Positions 1 through 8,062 of a DNA stretch of 64,000 nucleotides are shown one piece after another. The notes beneath the pieces were generated by a model. That model was not told the origin of the DNA and searched no databases. It saw only the letters and a program-made list of their open reading frames with translations. Position 1 is the stretch's first letter. Every line of letters starts with the position of its first letter. The DNA is from Streptomyces griseoviridis (GTDB lineage: Bacteria; Actinomycetota; Actinomycetes; Streptomycetales; Streptomycetaceae): the NCBI GenBank assembly GCA_014649155.1, contig BMSM01000016.1, positions 1-64,000 of the forward strand, written 5' to 3'. Made by a program: the position numbers and the translations under genes.

Positions 1-61
1 CCTTTCAGCGCCGATGGTACTGCAGGGGGGACCCTGTGGGAGAGTAGGACACCGCCGAACA
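1..61 (+). rRNA. rrf: 5S ribosomal RNA, 3' part (cut by window start)
   Basis: The first ~60 bases match the 3' half of actinobacterial 5S rRNA: the helix region around CCGATGGTACTGCAGG and the terminal segment GGACACCGCCGAAC. The 5' half lies outside the window. A strong intrinsic terminator follows within 10 bases, so this is the distal end of an rRNA operon transcribed on the plus strand. The exact 3' end is uncertain by a few bases. Confidence 0.93.
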
Positions 62-69
62 ATTCTTGG

Positions 70-113
70 AGCTCCGGCTCCTGGGCATACCGCCCGGGAG
101 CCGGAGCTTTTTT
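70..113 (+). terminator. rRNA operon intrinsic terminator
   Basis: A perfect 12-bp stem (AGCTCCGGCTCC at 70-81 with GGAGCCGGAGCT at 97-108) is followed by a T run at 108-113. This is a classical rho-independent terminator directly behind 5S rRNA. Confidence 0.92.
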
Positions 114-169
114 GCGTTGAGGTAGGGTCAGGGGGCATTGTTGGCTCATTTCATCCAGGAGGCCCCCGG

Positions 170-778
170 GTGGAGGTCCAGGAGACCCGCGTCCAGACTG
201 ACCGGGTCCTCACCATCCCGAACATCCTCAGCATGGCGCGCCTCGTCGGTGTGCCTCTCTTCCTGTGGCTGATCCTCAGGCCTGAGTTCGGCGGCCCCAA
301 GAGCGACGGCTGGGCCCTGCTGGTGCTGGCCCTCAGTGGGATCAGTGACTACCTGGACGGCAAGCTCGCCCGGCGATGGAACCAGATCAGCAGCCTCGGC
401 CGGCTGCTCGACCCCGCTGCGGACCGGCTCTACATCCTGTCCACGCTGGTCGGCCTCACCTGGCGGGAGATTCTCCCGCTCTGGCTGACTGCCGTACTCC
501 TGGCACGTGAGCTGGTCCTGCTGGTCATGGTGGGCATCCTCCGGCGCCACGGTTATCCGCCGCCGCAGGTGAACTTCCTCGGGAAGGCCGCGACGTTCAA
601 CCTGATGTACGCGTTCCCGCTGCTCCTGCTCAGTGACGGAAGCGGATGGATCTCGTCACTCGCTGCTATTTTCGGATGGGCGTTCGCCGGATGGGGTACA
701 ACCCTCTATTGGTGGGCAGGAGTCCTCTACATGGTTCAGGTCCGCCGCTTGGTCCGCGCGGACACCATGGCCGATTGA
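170..778 (+). CDS. clsA: CDP-alcohol phosphatidyltransferase, probable cardiolipin synthase (ClsA type)
   Basis: This 202-residue integral membrane enzyme carries the full CDP-alcohol phosphotransferase signature at residues 63-85: D63-G64, A67-R68, G77, D81 and D85. Several hydrophobic helices surround it. The family transfers a phosphatidyl group from CDP-diacylglycerol to an alcohol at the cytoplasmic membrane. In Streptomyces coelicolor the gene next to manC (SCO1389) was shown to be a eukaryote-type cardiolipin synthase, which fits this position; a PgsA-type role is the alternative. GTG at 170 is preferred because AGGAGG lies at 157-162, seven bases upstream. The longer in-frame opening would start inside the 5S rRNA. 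Confidence 0.85.
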   Translation: MEVQETRVQTDRVLTIPNILSMARLVGVPLFLWLILRPEFGGPKSDGWALLVLALSGISDYLDGKLARRWNQISSLGRLLDPAADRLYILSTLVGLTWREILPLWLTAVLLARELVLLVMVGILRRHGYPPPQVNFLGKAATFNLMYAFPLLLLSDGSGWISSLAAIFGWAFAGWGTTLYWWAGVLYMVQVRRLVRADTMAD

Positions 779-894
779 ACTCGCTGATGGAGCGGCCATA
801 GCCGCCCCGATGGCTCGCGCTGGAAAAGTGCGGGACAATCGAAGGCGGGTGGAGTCGGTCAGACCGTCATCTCTTGGAGGAGGACGCTTCCGAC

Positions 895-3390
895 ATGAAG
901 GCCGTCGTGATGGCCGGAGGCGAAGGCACACGCCTTCGTCCCATGACCTCGAGCATGCCCAAGCCGCTCCTGCCGGTGGTCAACCGGCCGATCATGGAGC
1001 ACGTTCTGAGGCTGCTCAAAAGGCATGGGCTCAACGAGACCGTCGTGACCGTGCAGTTCCTGGCCTCGCTGGTCAAGAACTACTTCGGTGACGGTGAAGA
1101 GCTCGGTATGGAGCTCACCTATGCCAATGAGGAGAAGCCACTCGGTACCGCCGGAAGCGTCAAGAACGCCGAAGAGGCGTTGAAGGACGATGCCTTCCTC
1201 GTCATCTCCGGTGATGCCCTGACCGACTTCGACCTCACCGAGCTGATCAATTTCCACAAGGAGAAGGGAGCGCTCGTCACGGTCTGTCTGACGCGCGTGC
1301 CCAACCCCCTTGAATTCGGGATCACCATCGTCGACGAGGAAGGCAAGGTCGAGCGCTTCCTGGAGAAGCCGACCTGGGGCCAGGTCTTCTCGGACACCGT
1401 GAACACCGGTATCTACGTCATGGAGCCGGAGGTCTTCGACTACGTCGAGGCCGATGTGTCCGTCGACTGGTCCGGTGACGTCTTCCCGCAGCTCATGAAG
1501 GAAGGCAAGCCGATCTACGGCTATGTCGCCGAAGGCTACTGGGAGGACGTCGGCACCCACGAGAGCTATGTGAAGGCCCAGGCCGACGTCCTGGAGGGCA
1601 AGGTCGACGTCGACATCGACGGCTTCGAGATCTCGCCCGGCGTGTGGGTGGCCGAGGGCGCGGAGGTCCACCCGGACGCCGTGCTCCGGGGACCGCTGTA
1701 CGTCGGCGACTACGCCAAGGTCGAGGCCGGCGCCGAGATCCGGGAACACACCGTCATCGGGTCCAACGTCGTCGTCAAGAGCGGGGCGTTCCTGCACAAG
1801 GCCGTCGTGCACGACAACGTGTACGTCGGACCGCACAGCAACCTGCGCGGCTGCGTCGTCGGCAAGAACACCGACATCATGCGCGCGGCGCGGATCGAGG
1901 ACGGCGCGGTCATCGGAGACGAGTGCCTCGTCGGTGAAGAATCGATCGTTCAGGGCAATGTGCGGGTCTACCCGTTCAAGACCGTCGAGGCCGGCGCGTT
2001 CGTCAACAACTCGGTGATCTGGGAGTCGCGGGGCCAGGCGCACCTGTTCGGCGCCAGAGGTGTCTCCGGCATCCTGAACGTCGAGATCACCCCGGAACTG
2101 GCCGTGCGGCTCGCCGGCGCCTACGCGACCACCCTCAAGAAGGGGTCGACCGTCACCACGGCCCGCGACCACTCCCGAGGCGCGCGGGCGCTCAAGCGGG
2201 CGGTCATCTCCGCGCTGCAGGCCAGCGCCATCGACGTACGGGACCTGGAGAACGTACCGCTGCCCGTGGCGCGGCAGCAGACCGCGCGGGGAAGCGCCGG
2301 CGGCATCATGATCCGTACGACGCCCGGGGTACCGGACTCCGTCGACATCATGTTCTTCGACAGTCAGGGCGCCGACCTGTCGCAGGGCAGCCAGCGGAAG
2401 CTGGACCGGGTCTTCGCGCGGCAGGAGTACCGGCGCGCGTTCCCCGGAGAGATCGGCGACCTGCACTTCCCGTCCAGCGTGTTCGACTCGTACACCGGGT
2501 CGCTGCTGCGGAACGTCGACACGGCGGGCATCGCCGAATCGGGACTGAAGGTCGTCGTCGACGCCTCCAACGGCAGCGCCGGGCTCGTGCTGCCCAGCCT
2601 GCTGGGCAAGCTGGGCGTGGACTCGCTGACCATCAACCCCGGTCTCGACGAGTCCCGGCCGACCGAGTCGGCCGACATGCGGCGCTCCGGGCTGGTCCGG
2701 CTCGGCGAGATCGTGGCGTCCTCGCGGGCCGCGTTCGGGGTGCGGTTCGACCCCGTCGGTGAGCGGCTGTCGCTCGTCGACGAGAAGGGCCGCATCATCG
2801 AGGACGACCGGGCGCTGCTGGTGATGCTCGACCTGATCGCCGCCGAGCGGCGCAGCGGCCGGGTGGCGCTGCCGGTGACCACCACCCGGATCGCCGAGCA
2901 GGTCGCGGCGTACCACGGCACCCAGGTCGAGTGGACGACCACCTCGCCCGACGACCTCACGCGGGTCGGCGGCGAGGAAGGGACGATCTTCGGCGGCGAC
3001 GGCAAGGGCGGGTTCATCGTCCCGGAGTTCAGCAGTGTCTACGACGGCACCGCGGCCTTCGTGCGGCTGATCGGGCTCGTGGCGCGGACTCAGCTCACCC
3101 TCAGCCAGATCGACGCCCGGATCCCGAGGGCGCACGTCCTCAGGCGCGATCTGGCGACCCCGTGGGCCGTCAAGGGCCTGGTGATGCGGCGGGTCGTGGA
3201 AGAGGCCGGAGACCGCTCCGTGGACACCACCGACGGCGTGCGGGTGGTGGAGGCCGACGGGCGCTGGGTCATGGTGCTGCCCGACCCGGCCGAGGCGGTC
3301 ACCCACCTGTGGGCCGAGGGCCCCGACGACGCCTCCGCGCAGGCCCTGCTCGACGAGTGGTCGGCGGTCGTGGACAGCGCCGGACGGTAA
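895..3390 (+). CDS. manC: Mannose-1-phosphate guanylyltransferase fused to a phosphomannomutase-like domain
   Basis: This 831-residue protein has an N-terminal nucleotidyltransferase domain (about 1-235) beginning MKAVVMAGGEGTRLRP, a left-handed beta-helix of hexapeptide repeats (about 245-380), and a C-terminal phosphohexomutase-like domain (about 390-830). GDP-mannose made by the first domain feeds glycan and lipid mannosylation. The mutase domain looks inactive: the TASHNP phosphoserine loop is replaced by IRTTPGVP at 473-480, and the DGDxDR metal loop by DPVGER at 619-624. The sugar loop GGDGKGG (700-706) remains. ATG 895 has GGAGGAGG just upstream. A TTG at 874 is in frame but lies before that ribosome site. 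The gene is the S. coelicolor SCO1388 counterpart by context. Confidence 0.88.
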   Translation: MKAVVMAGGEGTRLRPMTSSMPKPLLPVVNRPIMEHVLRLLKRHGLNETVVTVQFLASLVKNYFGDGEELGMELTYANEEKPLGTAGSVKNAEEALKDDAFLVISGDALTDFDLTELINFHKEKGALVTVCLTRVPNPLEFGITIVDEEGKVERFLEKPTWGQVFSDTVNTGIYVMEPEVFDYVEADVSVDWSGDVFPQLMKEGKPIYGYVAEGYWEDVGTHESYVKAQADVLEGKVDVDIDGFEISPGVWVAEGAEVHPDAVLRGPLYVGDYAKVEAGAEIREHTVIGSNVVVKSGAFLHKAVVHDNVYVGPHSNLRGCVVGKNTDIMRAARIEDGAVIGDECLVGEESIVQGNVRVYPFKTVEAGAFVNNSVIWESRGQAHLFGARGVSGILNVEITPELAVRLAGAYATTLKKGSTVTTARDHSRGARALKRAVISALQASAIDVRDLENVPLPVARQQTARGSAGGIMIRTTPGVPDSVDIMFFDSQGADLSQGSQRKLDRVFARQEYRRAFPGEIGDLHFPSSVFDSYTGSLLRNVDTAGIAESGLKVVVDASNGSAGLVLPSLLGKLGVDSLTINPGLDESRPTESADMRRSGLVRLGEIVASSRAAFGVRFDPVGERLSLVDEKGRIIEDDRALLVMLDLIAAERRSGRVALPVTTTRIAEQVAAYHGTQVEWTTTSPDDLTRVGGEEGTIFGGDGKGGFIVPEFSSVYDGTAAFVRLIGLVARTQLTLSQIDARIPRAHVLRRDLATPWAVKGLVMRRVVEEAGDRSVDTTDGVRVVEADGRWVMVLPDPAEAVTHLWAEGPDDASAQALLDEWSAVVDSAGR

Positions 3391-3408
3391 AAACAGCAGT
3401 ACGCGCGC

Positions 3409-3446
3409 GTGCCGGACAAGTGCCCCCAAGGGGGCCCGTCCGGCAC
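3409..3446 (+). terminator. Stem-loop between manC and the DUF881 operon
   Basis: GTGCCGGAC (3409-3417) pairs with GTCCGGCAC (3438-3446), and an inner GCCCCC/GGGGGC stem extends the structure. There is no T tract, as is common for Streptomyces terminators. It separates manC from the next operon. Confidence 0.65.
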
Positions 3447-3497
3447 GCCGGTGGGGCCGTTCGGAGGCAGGGGCGGCGGCGTGCGACGATGTGCGGC

Positions 3498-4394
3498 ATG
3501 CCGCAGCAACCCCCCGTTCGGAGCACAGCCACGCGGCCCTCACGTCCGGACGCCTCCATGTCGTTGCTCACCAACGTCATGGACCACAGCCTCGACGACG
3601 GCTACGCCGAGGCGGCGGCCCGCAAGCGGGCCGCGGGCGGCGGCGGCCTGCCCAGGACCCTCCGGGCCAAGCTGGGCCTCGCCGCCGGGCTGGTGCTGGC
3701 CGCCCTGGTAGTGACCGTGGGCGCCGCCCAGGCCCGGGTCACGGCGCCGGCCGCCGCCAAGGAGCGCCAGGAACTGATCGACCGCATCGACCAGGAGACG
3801 GACGCCGCGGACGACCTGGAGGGCGACGTCGACGCCCTGCGCGACGACGTGGGCGCCCGGCAGCGCGAGGCGCTCCGGCACAGCGCGGACAGCGGCCGCG
3901 GCCGGCTCGTGGGTCTCCTGTCGGGAGCCGTCGCCGTACACGGTCCGGGCGTCAAGCTCGTGGTGGACGACGCCGACGCATCCGGCACGGGCAGTGACGG
4001 CGAGCCGCGCGGCACCTCCGGGTTCTCCGACACCGGACGGGTGCGCGACCGGGACATGCAGCGAGTGGTCAACGGGCTGTGGGCGGCCGGCGCCGAGGCC
4101 ATCTCCATCAACGGGCAGCGGCTGACCGCGCTCTCGGCGATCAGGGCCGCCGGAGACGCCATACTGGTCGACAACCGGCCCCTGGTACCGCCGTACACGG
4201 TGCTGGCCGTGGGGGACGGGCAGGCGCTCGGCAGCCGGTTCCAGGACAGCGCAGACGGGCTGTACCTGGACGCCCTGAAAGAGAACTACGGCATCCGGAC
4301 CGGTCTCTCCACGGAGGACGACCTCCGGCTGCCGGCCGCGCCGAGCGTCATCGTGCGCACCGCACAGCCGAAAACCGAGAAGGGCACATCGTGA
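3498..4394 (+). CDS. DUF881 family membrane-anchored protein, first copy
   Basis: The product is about 298 residues long. It has a cytoplasmic N-terminus, one membrane segment (LGLAAGLVLAALVVTVGAA, about residues 55-75), a coiled-coil-like stretch (about 80-125), and the DUF881 domain with the typical VHGPGVKLVVDD and GAEAISINGQR motifs. It forms an operon with a small basic protein and a second DUF881 gene, as in mycobacteria (Rv1823-Rv1825). The function is not established; the topology suggests an envelope role. ATG 3498 is used; ATG 3489 is in frame and also possible. Its stop overlaps the next start (GTGA), indicating translational coupling. Confidence 0.8.
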   Translation: MPQQPPVRSTATRPSRPDASMSLLTNVMDHSLDDGYAEAAARKRAAGGGGLPRTLRAKLGLAAGLVLAALVVTVGAAQARVTAPAAAKERQELIDRIDQETDAADDLEGDVDALRDDVGARQREALRHSADSGRGRLVGLLSGAVAVHGPGVKLVVDDADASGTGSDGEPRGTSGFSDTGRVRDRDMQRVVNGLWAAGAEAISINGQRLTALSAIRAAGDAILVDNRPLVPPYTVLAVGDGQALGSRFQDSADGLYLDALKENYGIRTGLSTEDDLRLPAAPSVIVRTAQPKTEKGTS

Positions 4395-4723
4395 TCGCCG
4401 TACTGGGCCTCGTCGTGGGAGTCGTGGCCGGGCTGTTGGTCCGGCCGGAGGTTCCGCCGGCCGTCGAACCGTATCTGCCGATCGCCGTGGTCGCGGCGCT
4501 GGACGCCGTGTTCGGCGGGCTGCGGGCCATGCTCGACGGCATCTTCGACGACAAGGTCTTCGTGGTGTCGTTCCTGTCGAACGTGGTCGTGGCCGCGCTG
4601 ATCGTCTTCCTGGGCGACAAATTGGGCGTCGGCGCCCAGCTGTCCACCGGTGTGGTGGTCGTGCTCGGCATCCGCATCTTTTCCAACGCCGCGGCGATCC
4701 GCCGGCACGTCTTCCGGGCGTGA
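4391..4723 (+). CDS. sbp: Small basic protein (Sbp, DUF1290)
   Basis: This 110-residue protein is almost entirely membrane-embedded, with three hydrophobic segments (about 2-20, 28-45 and 55-95). It matches the DUF1290 / small basic protein family found between two DUF881 genes in actinobacteria and near division genes in Firmicutes. The biochemical role is unknown. GTG 4391 overlaps the preceding stop, and the following gene's GTG overlaps this stop. The three proteins are therefore probably made in fixed proportion and may form a membrane complex; that last point is inference. Confidence 0.85.
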   Translation: MIAVLGLVVGVVAGLLVRPEVPPAVEPYLPIAVVAALDAVFGGLRAMLDGIFDDKVFVVSFLSNVVVAALIVFLGDKLGVGAQLSTGVVVVLGIRIFSNAAAIRRHVFRA

Positions 4724-5577
4724 GACCGATGACCGAGAGCAACGAACACGCGGGAAAGCCCGGGCACCGGCTCCGCGCCGAACTGCCCCAGGAGGTGACG
4801 CCGGCACCCGCGCCGGGCGCCGGACCGAACCCGGCCGCGGGCAGGGACGCCGGGCTGACCGGGCGGCAGCGACTGGCGCAGGGACTGTGGCCGCCGCGCG
4901 TCACCCGGGCCCAACTCATCGTCGCCCTGCTGCTGTTCGGGCTCGGCTTCGGCCTGGCCGTGCAGGTGGCGTCCAACAGCGACGGGGACAGCGCGCTGCG
5001 CGGCGCCCGGCAGGAAGATCTCGTCCGCATCCTCGATGAACTCGATGACCGTACGCAACGTCTTCAAGACGAGAAGCAGGGCCTCGAAGCGCAGCGCGAC
5101 GAGCTGGAGAACAGCTCCGACCAGGCCGAGGAGGCCCGCAAGCAGACGATCGAGAAGGAGCGGCAACTCGGCATCCTGGCGGGCACGGTGGCCGCGCAGG
5201 GGCCGGGCATCACCATGACCGTCACGGACCCGCACGGAACGGTGGAGTCGAAGCACCTGCTCGACGCCGTCCAGGAGCTGCGCGCGGCCGGAGCCGAGGC
5301 GATCCAGGTCAACGGCGTGCGCATCGTCGCGAGCACCTATCTGACGGACTCCGGCGACGGTGTGAGCGTCGACGGGAACAAGATCGACGCGCCCTATCGT
5401 TTCCAGGTCATCGGCAAGCCGCAGGACCTGGAACCCGCGCTCAACATCCCTGGAGGAGTGGTGCAGACTCTGGAGAAGGAACAGGCCACCGCCACCGTCG
5501 AGCGATCGAGCAAGATCGTCGTGGACGCCTTGCGAGCGGCGAAGCAGCCTGACTACGCTCGGTCGTCCTCCGAGTGA
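4720..5577 (+). CDS. DUF881 family membrane-anchored protein, second copy
   Basis: The product is 285 residues from GTG 4720, or 282 from ATG 4729. A cytoplasmic N-terminal tail (about 1-65) rich in Pro and Ala is followed by one membrane helix (LIVALLLFGLGFGLAVQVA), a long charged coiled coil (about 95-155), and a DUF881 domain containing AAQGPGITMTVTDP and GAEAIQVNGVRIV. It is a paralogue of the protein at 3498. It shares the same topology and is the last gene of the tightly overlapping three-gene operon. A scaffold or envelope role is plausible but not shown by the sequence. Confidence 0.82.
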   Translation: MRPMTESNEHAGKPGHRLRAELPQEVTPAPAPGAGPNPAAGRDAGLTGRQRLAQGLWPPRVTRAQLIVALLLFGLGFGLAVQVASNSDGDSALRGARQEDLVRILDELDDRTQRLQDEKQGLEAQRDELENSSDQAEEARKQTIEKERQLGILAGTVAAQGPGITMTVTDPHGTVESKHLLDAVQELRAAGAEAIQVNGVRIVASTYLTDSGDGVSVDGNKIDAPYRFQVIGKPQDLEPALNIPGGVVQTLEKEQATATVERSSKIVVDALRAAKQPDYARSSSE

Positions 5578-5767
5578 ACCGGCGGCGCATGGGCGCTGTC
5601 CGGCGAGGGCATGAGGTTGCGGGGGGTCGGCGCACCGAATGGGTGGTGCGTGGTGGAAACTGTCTGGCGGAGACGGACGTTGTCAGGATGTCCGGGTCGG
5701 CCAGTACGTTCAGTCAGGGTTCGTCCTGCCCCACGGGCGGGTCTGTTTCGGTCAAGGGGAATCGCCC

Positions 5768-6574
5768 GTGAAGTTGTTTGCGAAGTTGTTCGGCAAGAGC
5801 GCGCGAGAGGGCAGCGAGAACGCGACCGCTCGCCACCGTGCGCAGCCCGACGCGGAGGGTCAGCGTCCGCTGTTCCGGGACCAGGTGGGTGGCCAGGGCG
5901 CGCCGTCTGTTGACCCTGCGCAGTCCGGCGGCATAGGTTTCGGGCAACCGTCGACCTCAAGTACGGGTTCAGGGTTCCAGCCCGGGCCGTACGCGTCCAA
6001 CGCCCCGGCGGGGCAGCCGCCGCAGGAGGATCCGTCCATGTCGGCCCTGGTGTGTACGAGGTGCGGTAACCGCAACGCGGAGAACAGCCGCTTCTGCTCC
6101 AACTGCGGTGCGCCGCTGCGGGCCGGGGCCCACGCGGAGCGCCCCTCGGAGACGACGTCCACCATCTCGATCTCCGGCCTGGAGGCGTACGACGCCGAGG
6201 TGACCGGGCAGACGCAGATGCCGACGCTCTCCCCGGAGGCGCAGGCCGCCGTGGAGGCGCTGCCGCTGGGCTCGGCGCTGCTCGTGGTGCGGCGCGGGCC
6301 GAACTCGGGCAGCCGGTTCCTGCTGGACGGCGAGCTGACGACGGCCGGGCGGCACCCGCAGAGCGACATCTTCCTGGACGACGTCACGGTCTCCCGGCGG
6401 CACGTGGAGTTCCGCCGGCAGCCCGACGGGTCGTTCACGGTCGCCGACGTGGGCAGCCTGAACGGCACGTACGTCAACCGTGAGCGCATCGACCAGGTCG
6501 CCCTGTCCAACGGCGACGAGGTGCAGATCGGCAAGTACCGGCTGGTCTTCTACGCGAGCCAGCGGGGTTACTGA
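5768..6574 (+). CDS. garA: Zinc-ribbon FHA domain protein, GarA/OdhI-like
   Basis: The protein has 268 residues. After a disordered Gly/Pro/Ser-rich N-terminus comes a zinc ribbon (C96, C99, C110, C113), then ETTS at 128-131, and a C-terminal FHA domain (about 170-262) with GRHPQSD, SRRH (209-212) and NGTYVN. In GarA and OdhI the ETTS threonines are phosphorylated by Ser/Thr kinases and bind back onto the FHA domain, switching inhibition of 2-oxoglutarate dehydrogenase and glutamate enzymes. Keeping ETTS suggests the same switch here. The zinc ribbon and long N-terminus are not part of the short mycobacterial protein. GTG 5768 follows AAGGGGA. The neighbouring MerR and DUF151 genes match the Rv1827-Rv1830 order. 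Confidence 0.85.
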   Translation: MKLFAKLFGKSAREGSENATARHRAQPDAEGQRPLFRDQVGGQGAPSVDPAQSGGIGFGQPSTSSTGSGFQPGPYASNAPAGQPPQEDPSMSALVCTRCGNRNAENSRFCSNCGAPLRAGAHAERPSETTSTISISGLEAYDAEVTGQTQMPTLSPEAQAAVEALPLGSALLVVRRGPNSGSRFLLDGELTTAGRHPQSDIFLDDVTVSRRHVEFRRQPDGSFTVADVGSLNGTYVNRERIDQVALSNGDEVQIGKYRLVFYASQRGY

Positions 6575-6616
6575 GCCGACCCGGGCTCCGTCCGGGGAGA
6601 TCCCCAGGGAAGGGCC

Positions 6617-7354
6617 ATGGTGCAAACACCGAGCGGTGGTGCCGGTCCCGGCACCGCCGCCACGGACGGTCTGATGAGCATCGGCGCGGTGCTGAACGTG
6701 CTGCGCGACGAGTTCCCCGACATCACGATCTCGAAGATCCGGTTCCTGGAGTCCGAAGGGCTCGTGGAGCCGCGGCGGACCCCGGCCGGGTACCGCAAGT
6801 TCAGCGCCCGTGACGTCGAGCGGCTCGGCCATGTCCTGCGGATGCAGCGGGACCACTACCTGCCGCTCAAGGTGATCCGGGACCACCTGGACGCCATGGA
6901 GCGCGGGGAGGCGGTGCCGCTGCCGACCGTGGGGCGGCAGCGCGAGGGCGGTGACGCCGTGCCCGAGCCGTCCGGGACGTCCGGCGCCGCCCGGATCGGG
7001 CGGGCGGAGCTGCTCGCCGCCGCCGGGATAGAGGAACGCCAGCTCGACGAGTGGGAGGCGTACGGGCTGATCGTCCCGCTGCCCGACGGGTCGTACGACG
7101 CGGAGGCGGTCACCGTGGCCACCCTCGTGGTGGAGCTGGGGCGGTCCGGGATCGAGCCACGGCACCTGAGGGTGATGAAGGCCGCCGCCGACCGGGAGGC
7201 CGGACTGGTCGACCAGGTGGTGGCGCCGCTGAAGCGGCACCGGAATCCGCAGACCAGAGCCCATGCGGAGGCCCGTACCAAGGAGCTGGCGGGGCTCGCG
7301 GTGAAGCTGCACGCGGCTCTGGTGCAGACCGCTCTCGGGGTGCGTCTGCCGTGA
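6617..7354 (+). CDS. ftsR: MerR family transcriptional regulator, FtsR type
   Basis: This 245-residue regulator has an N-terminal winged helix (about 22-92: SIGAVLNVLRDEF...KIRFLESEGLVEPRRTPAGYRKF) and a second helical domain (about 120-240). It matches the Rv1828/FtsR group, which is found directly after garA in actinobacteria. In Corynebacterium FtsR activates ftsZ transcription, so a division role is likely by family. The HTH begins ITISKIRFLESEGL, the usual variant for this group. ATG 6617 follows GGGAAGGG. The gene starts 42 bases after the FHA gene and may be co-transcribed with it. Confidence 0.82.
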   Translation: MVQTPSGGAGPGTAATDGLMSIGAVLNVLRDEFPDITISKIRFLESEGLVEPRRTPAGYRKFSARDVERLGHVLRMQRDHYLPLKVIRDHLDAMERGEAVPLPTVGRQREGGDAVPEPSGTSGAARIGRAELLAAAGIEERQLDEWEAYGLIVPLPDGSYDAEAVTVATLVVELGRSGIEPRHLRVMKAAADREAGLVDQVVAPLKRHRNPQTRAHAEARTKELAGLAVKLHAALVQTALGVRLP

Positions 7355-7428
7355 GGGGGGCGCCCGGATCGGCCAGCCGTACCCGGCCCGACTACCCAAA
7401 CGTCCCGGGCACGGCCTAGGGTTGCTGT

Positions 7429-7902
7429 GTGAACGAGCTCGATGTCGTAGGTGTCCGGGTCGAGATGCCCTCCAACCAACCGATCGTGCTGCTGCGTGAA
7501 GTGGGAGGAGACCGCTACCTCCCCATCTGGATCGGTCCCGGGGAGGCGACGGCCATCGCCTTCGCCCAGCAGGGCATGGCTCCCGCACGGCCGCTGACCC
7601 ACGACCTGTTCAAGGACGTGCTGGAAGCCGTCGGCCAGGAGCTCACCGAAGTGCGCATCACCGACCTGCGGGAAGGTGTCTTCTACGCGGAGCTGGTCTT
7701 CGCCAGCGGGGTCGAGGTGAGTGCGCGGCCGTCCGACGCGATAGCGCTGGCGCTGCGCACCGGCACGCCGATCTTCGGCAGTGACACGGTGCTGGACGAC
7801 GCCGGCATCGCGATCCCGGACGAGCAGGAGGACGAGGTGGAGAAGTTCCGTGAGTTCCTCGACCAGATCTCGCCGGAGGACTTCGGCAGCAGCAACCAGT
7901 GA
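7429..7902 (+). CDS. DUF151 bifunctional-nuclease-like protein
   Basis: This 157-residue protein belongs to the DUF151/BFN family throughout its length (VVGVRVEMPSNQPIVLLRE... RPSDAIALALRTGTPIF). It corresponds to Rv1829 in the conserved garA-MerR-DUF151-MerR order. Family members have been described as nucleases or as folded proteins of unknown role; no specific substrate can be read here. The C-terminal tail is acidic (DEQEDEVEKFREFLDQI). The start GTG 7429 lies exactly six bases after a TAGGGT -10 box (7417-7422), so the mRNA is probably leaderless. Confidence 0.85.
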   Translation: MNELDVVGVRVEMPSNQPIVLLREVGGDRYLPIWIGPGEATAIAFAQQGMAPARPLTHDLFKDVLEAVGQELTEVRITDLREGVFYAELVFASGVEVSARPSDAIALALRTGTPIFGSDTVLDDAGIAIPDEQEDEVEKFREFLDQISPEDFGSSNQ

Positions 7903-7976
7903 GAGCCGTCCGAAAGGGACATTCGGCTAGCCTTTCCCCGCGAGGGGGCACGGCAAACCACTCGTAGGGTGATTAT

Positions 7977-7994
7977 CACTCGGCGTGCCGAGTG
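7977..7994. promoter_or_regulatory. 18-bp perfect palindrome upstream of the second MerR gene
   Basis: CACTCGGCGTGCCGAGTG is an uninterrupted inverted repeat. A -10-like TAGGGT sits at 7965-7970, so the palindrome would begin at or just after the transcription start. That suits a repressor operator or a 5' hairpin. No partner protein is proven. Confidence 0.5.
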
Positions 7995-8062
7995 TGGCGA
8001 TCGTTGACGCACCCTTGGTGACTGCCTACCTTCGAGGAGGCAGGTCAAGGACGGAGGTCGGC

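Noticed and set aside
14..169. N-terminal extension of the cardiolipin synthase frame
   Set aside because: It would be translated from 5S rRNA and its terminator. GTG 170 with AGGAGG is the sensible start.
859..3543. Very long open frame on the minus strand opposite manC
   Set aside because: High third-position GC leaves the opposite strand open. The predicted protein is Arg/Gly/Asp-rich without any recognisable domain, while the plus strand carries a clear enzyme.
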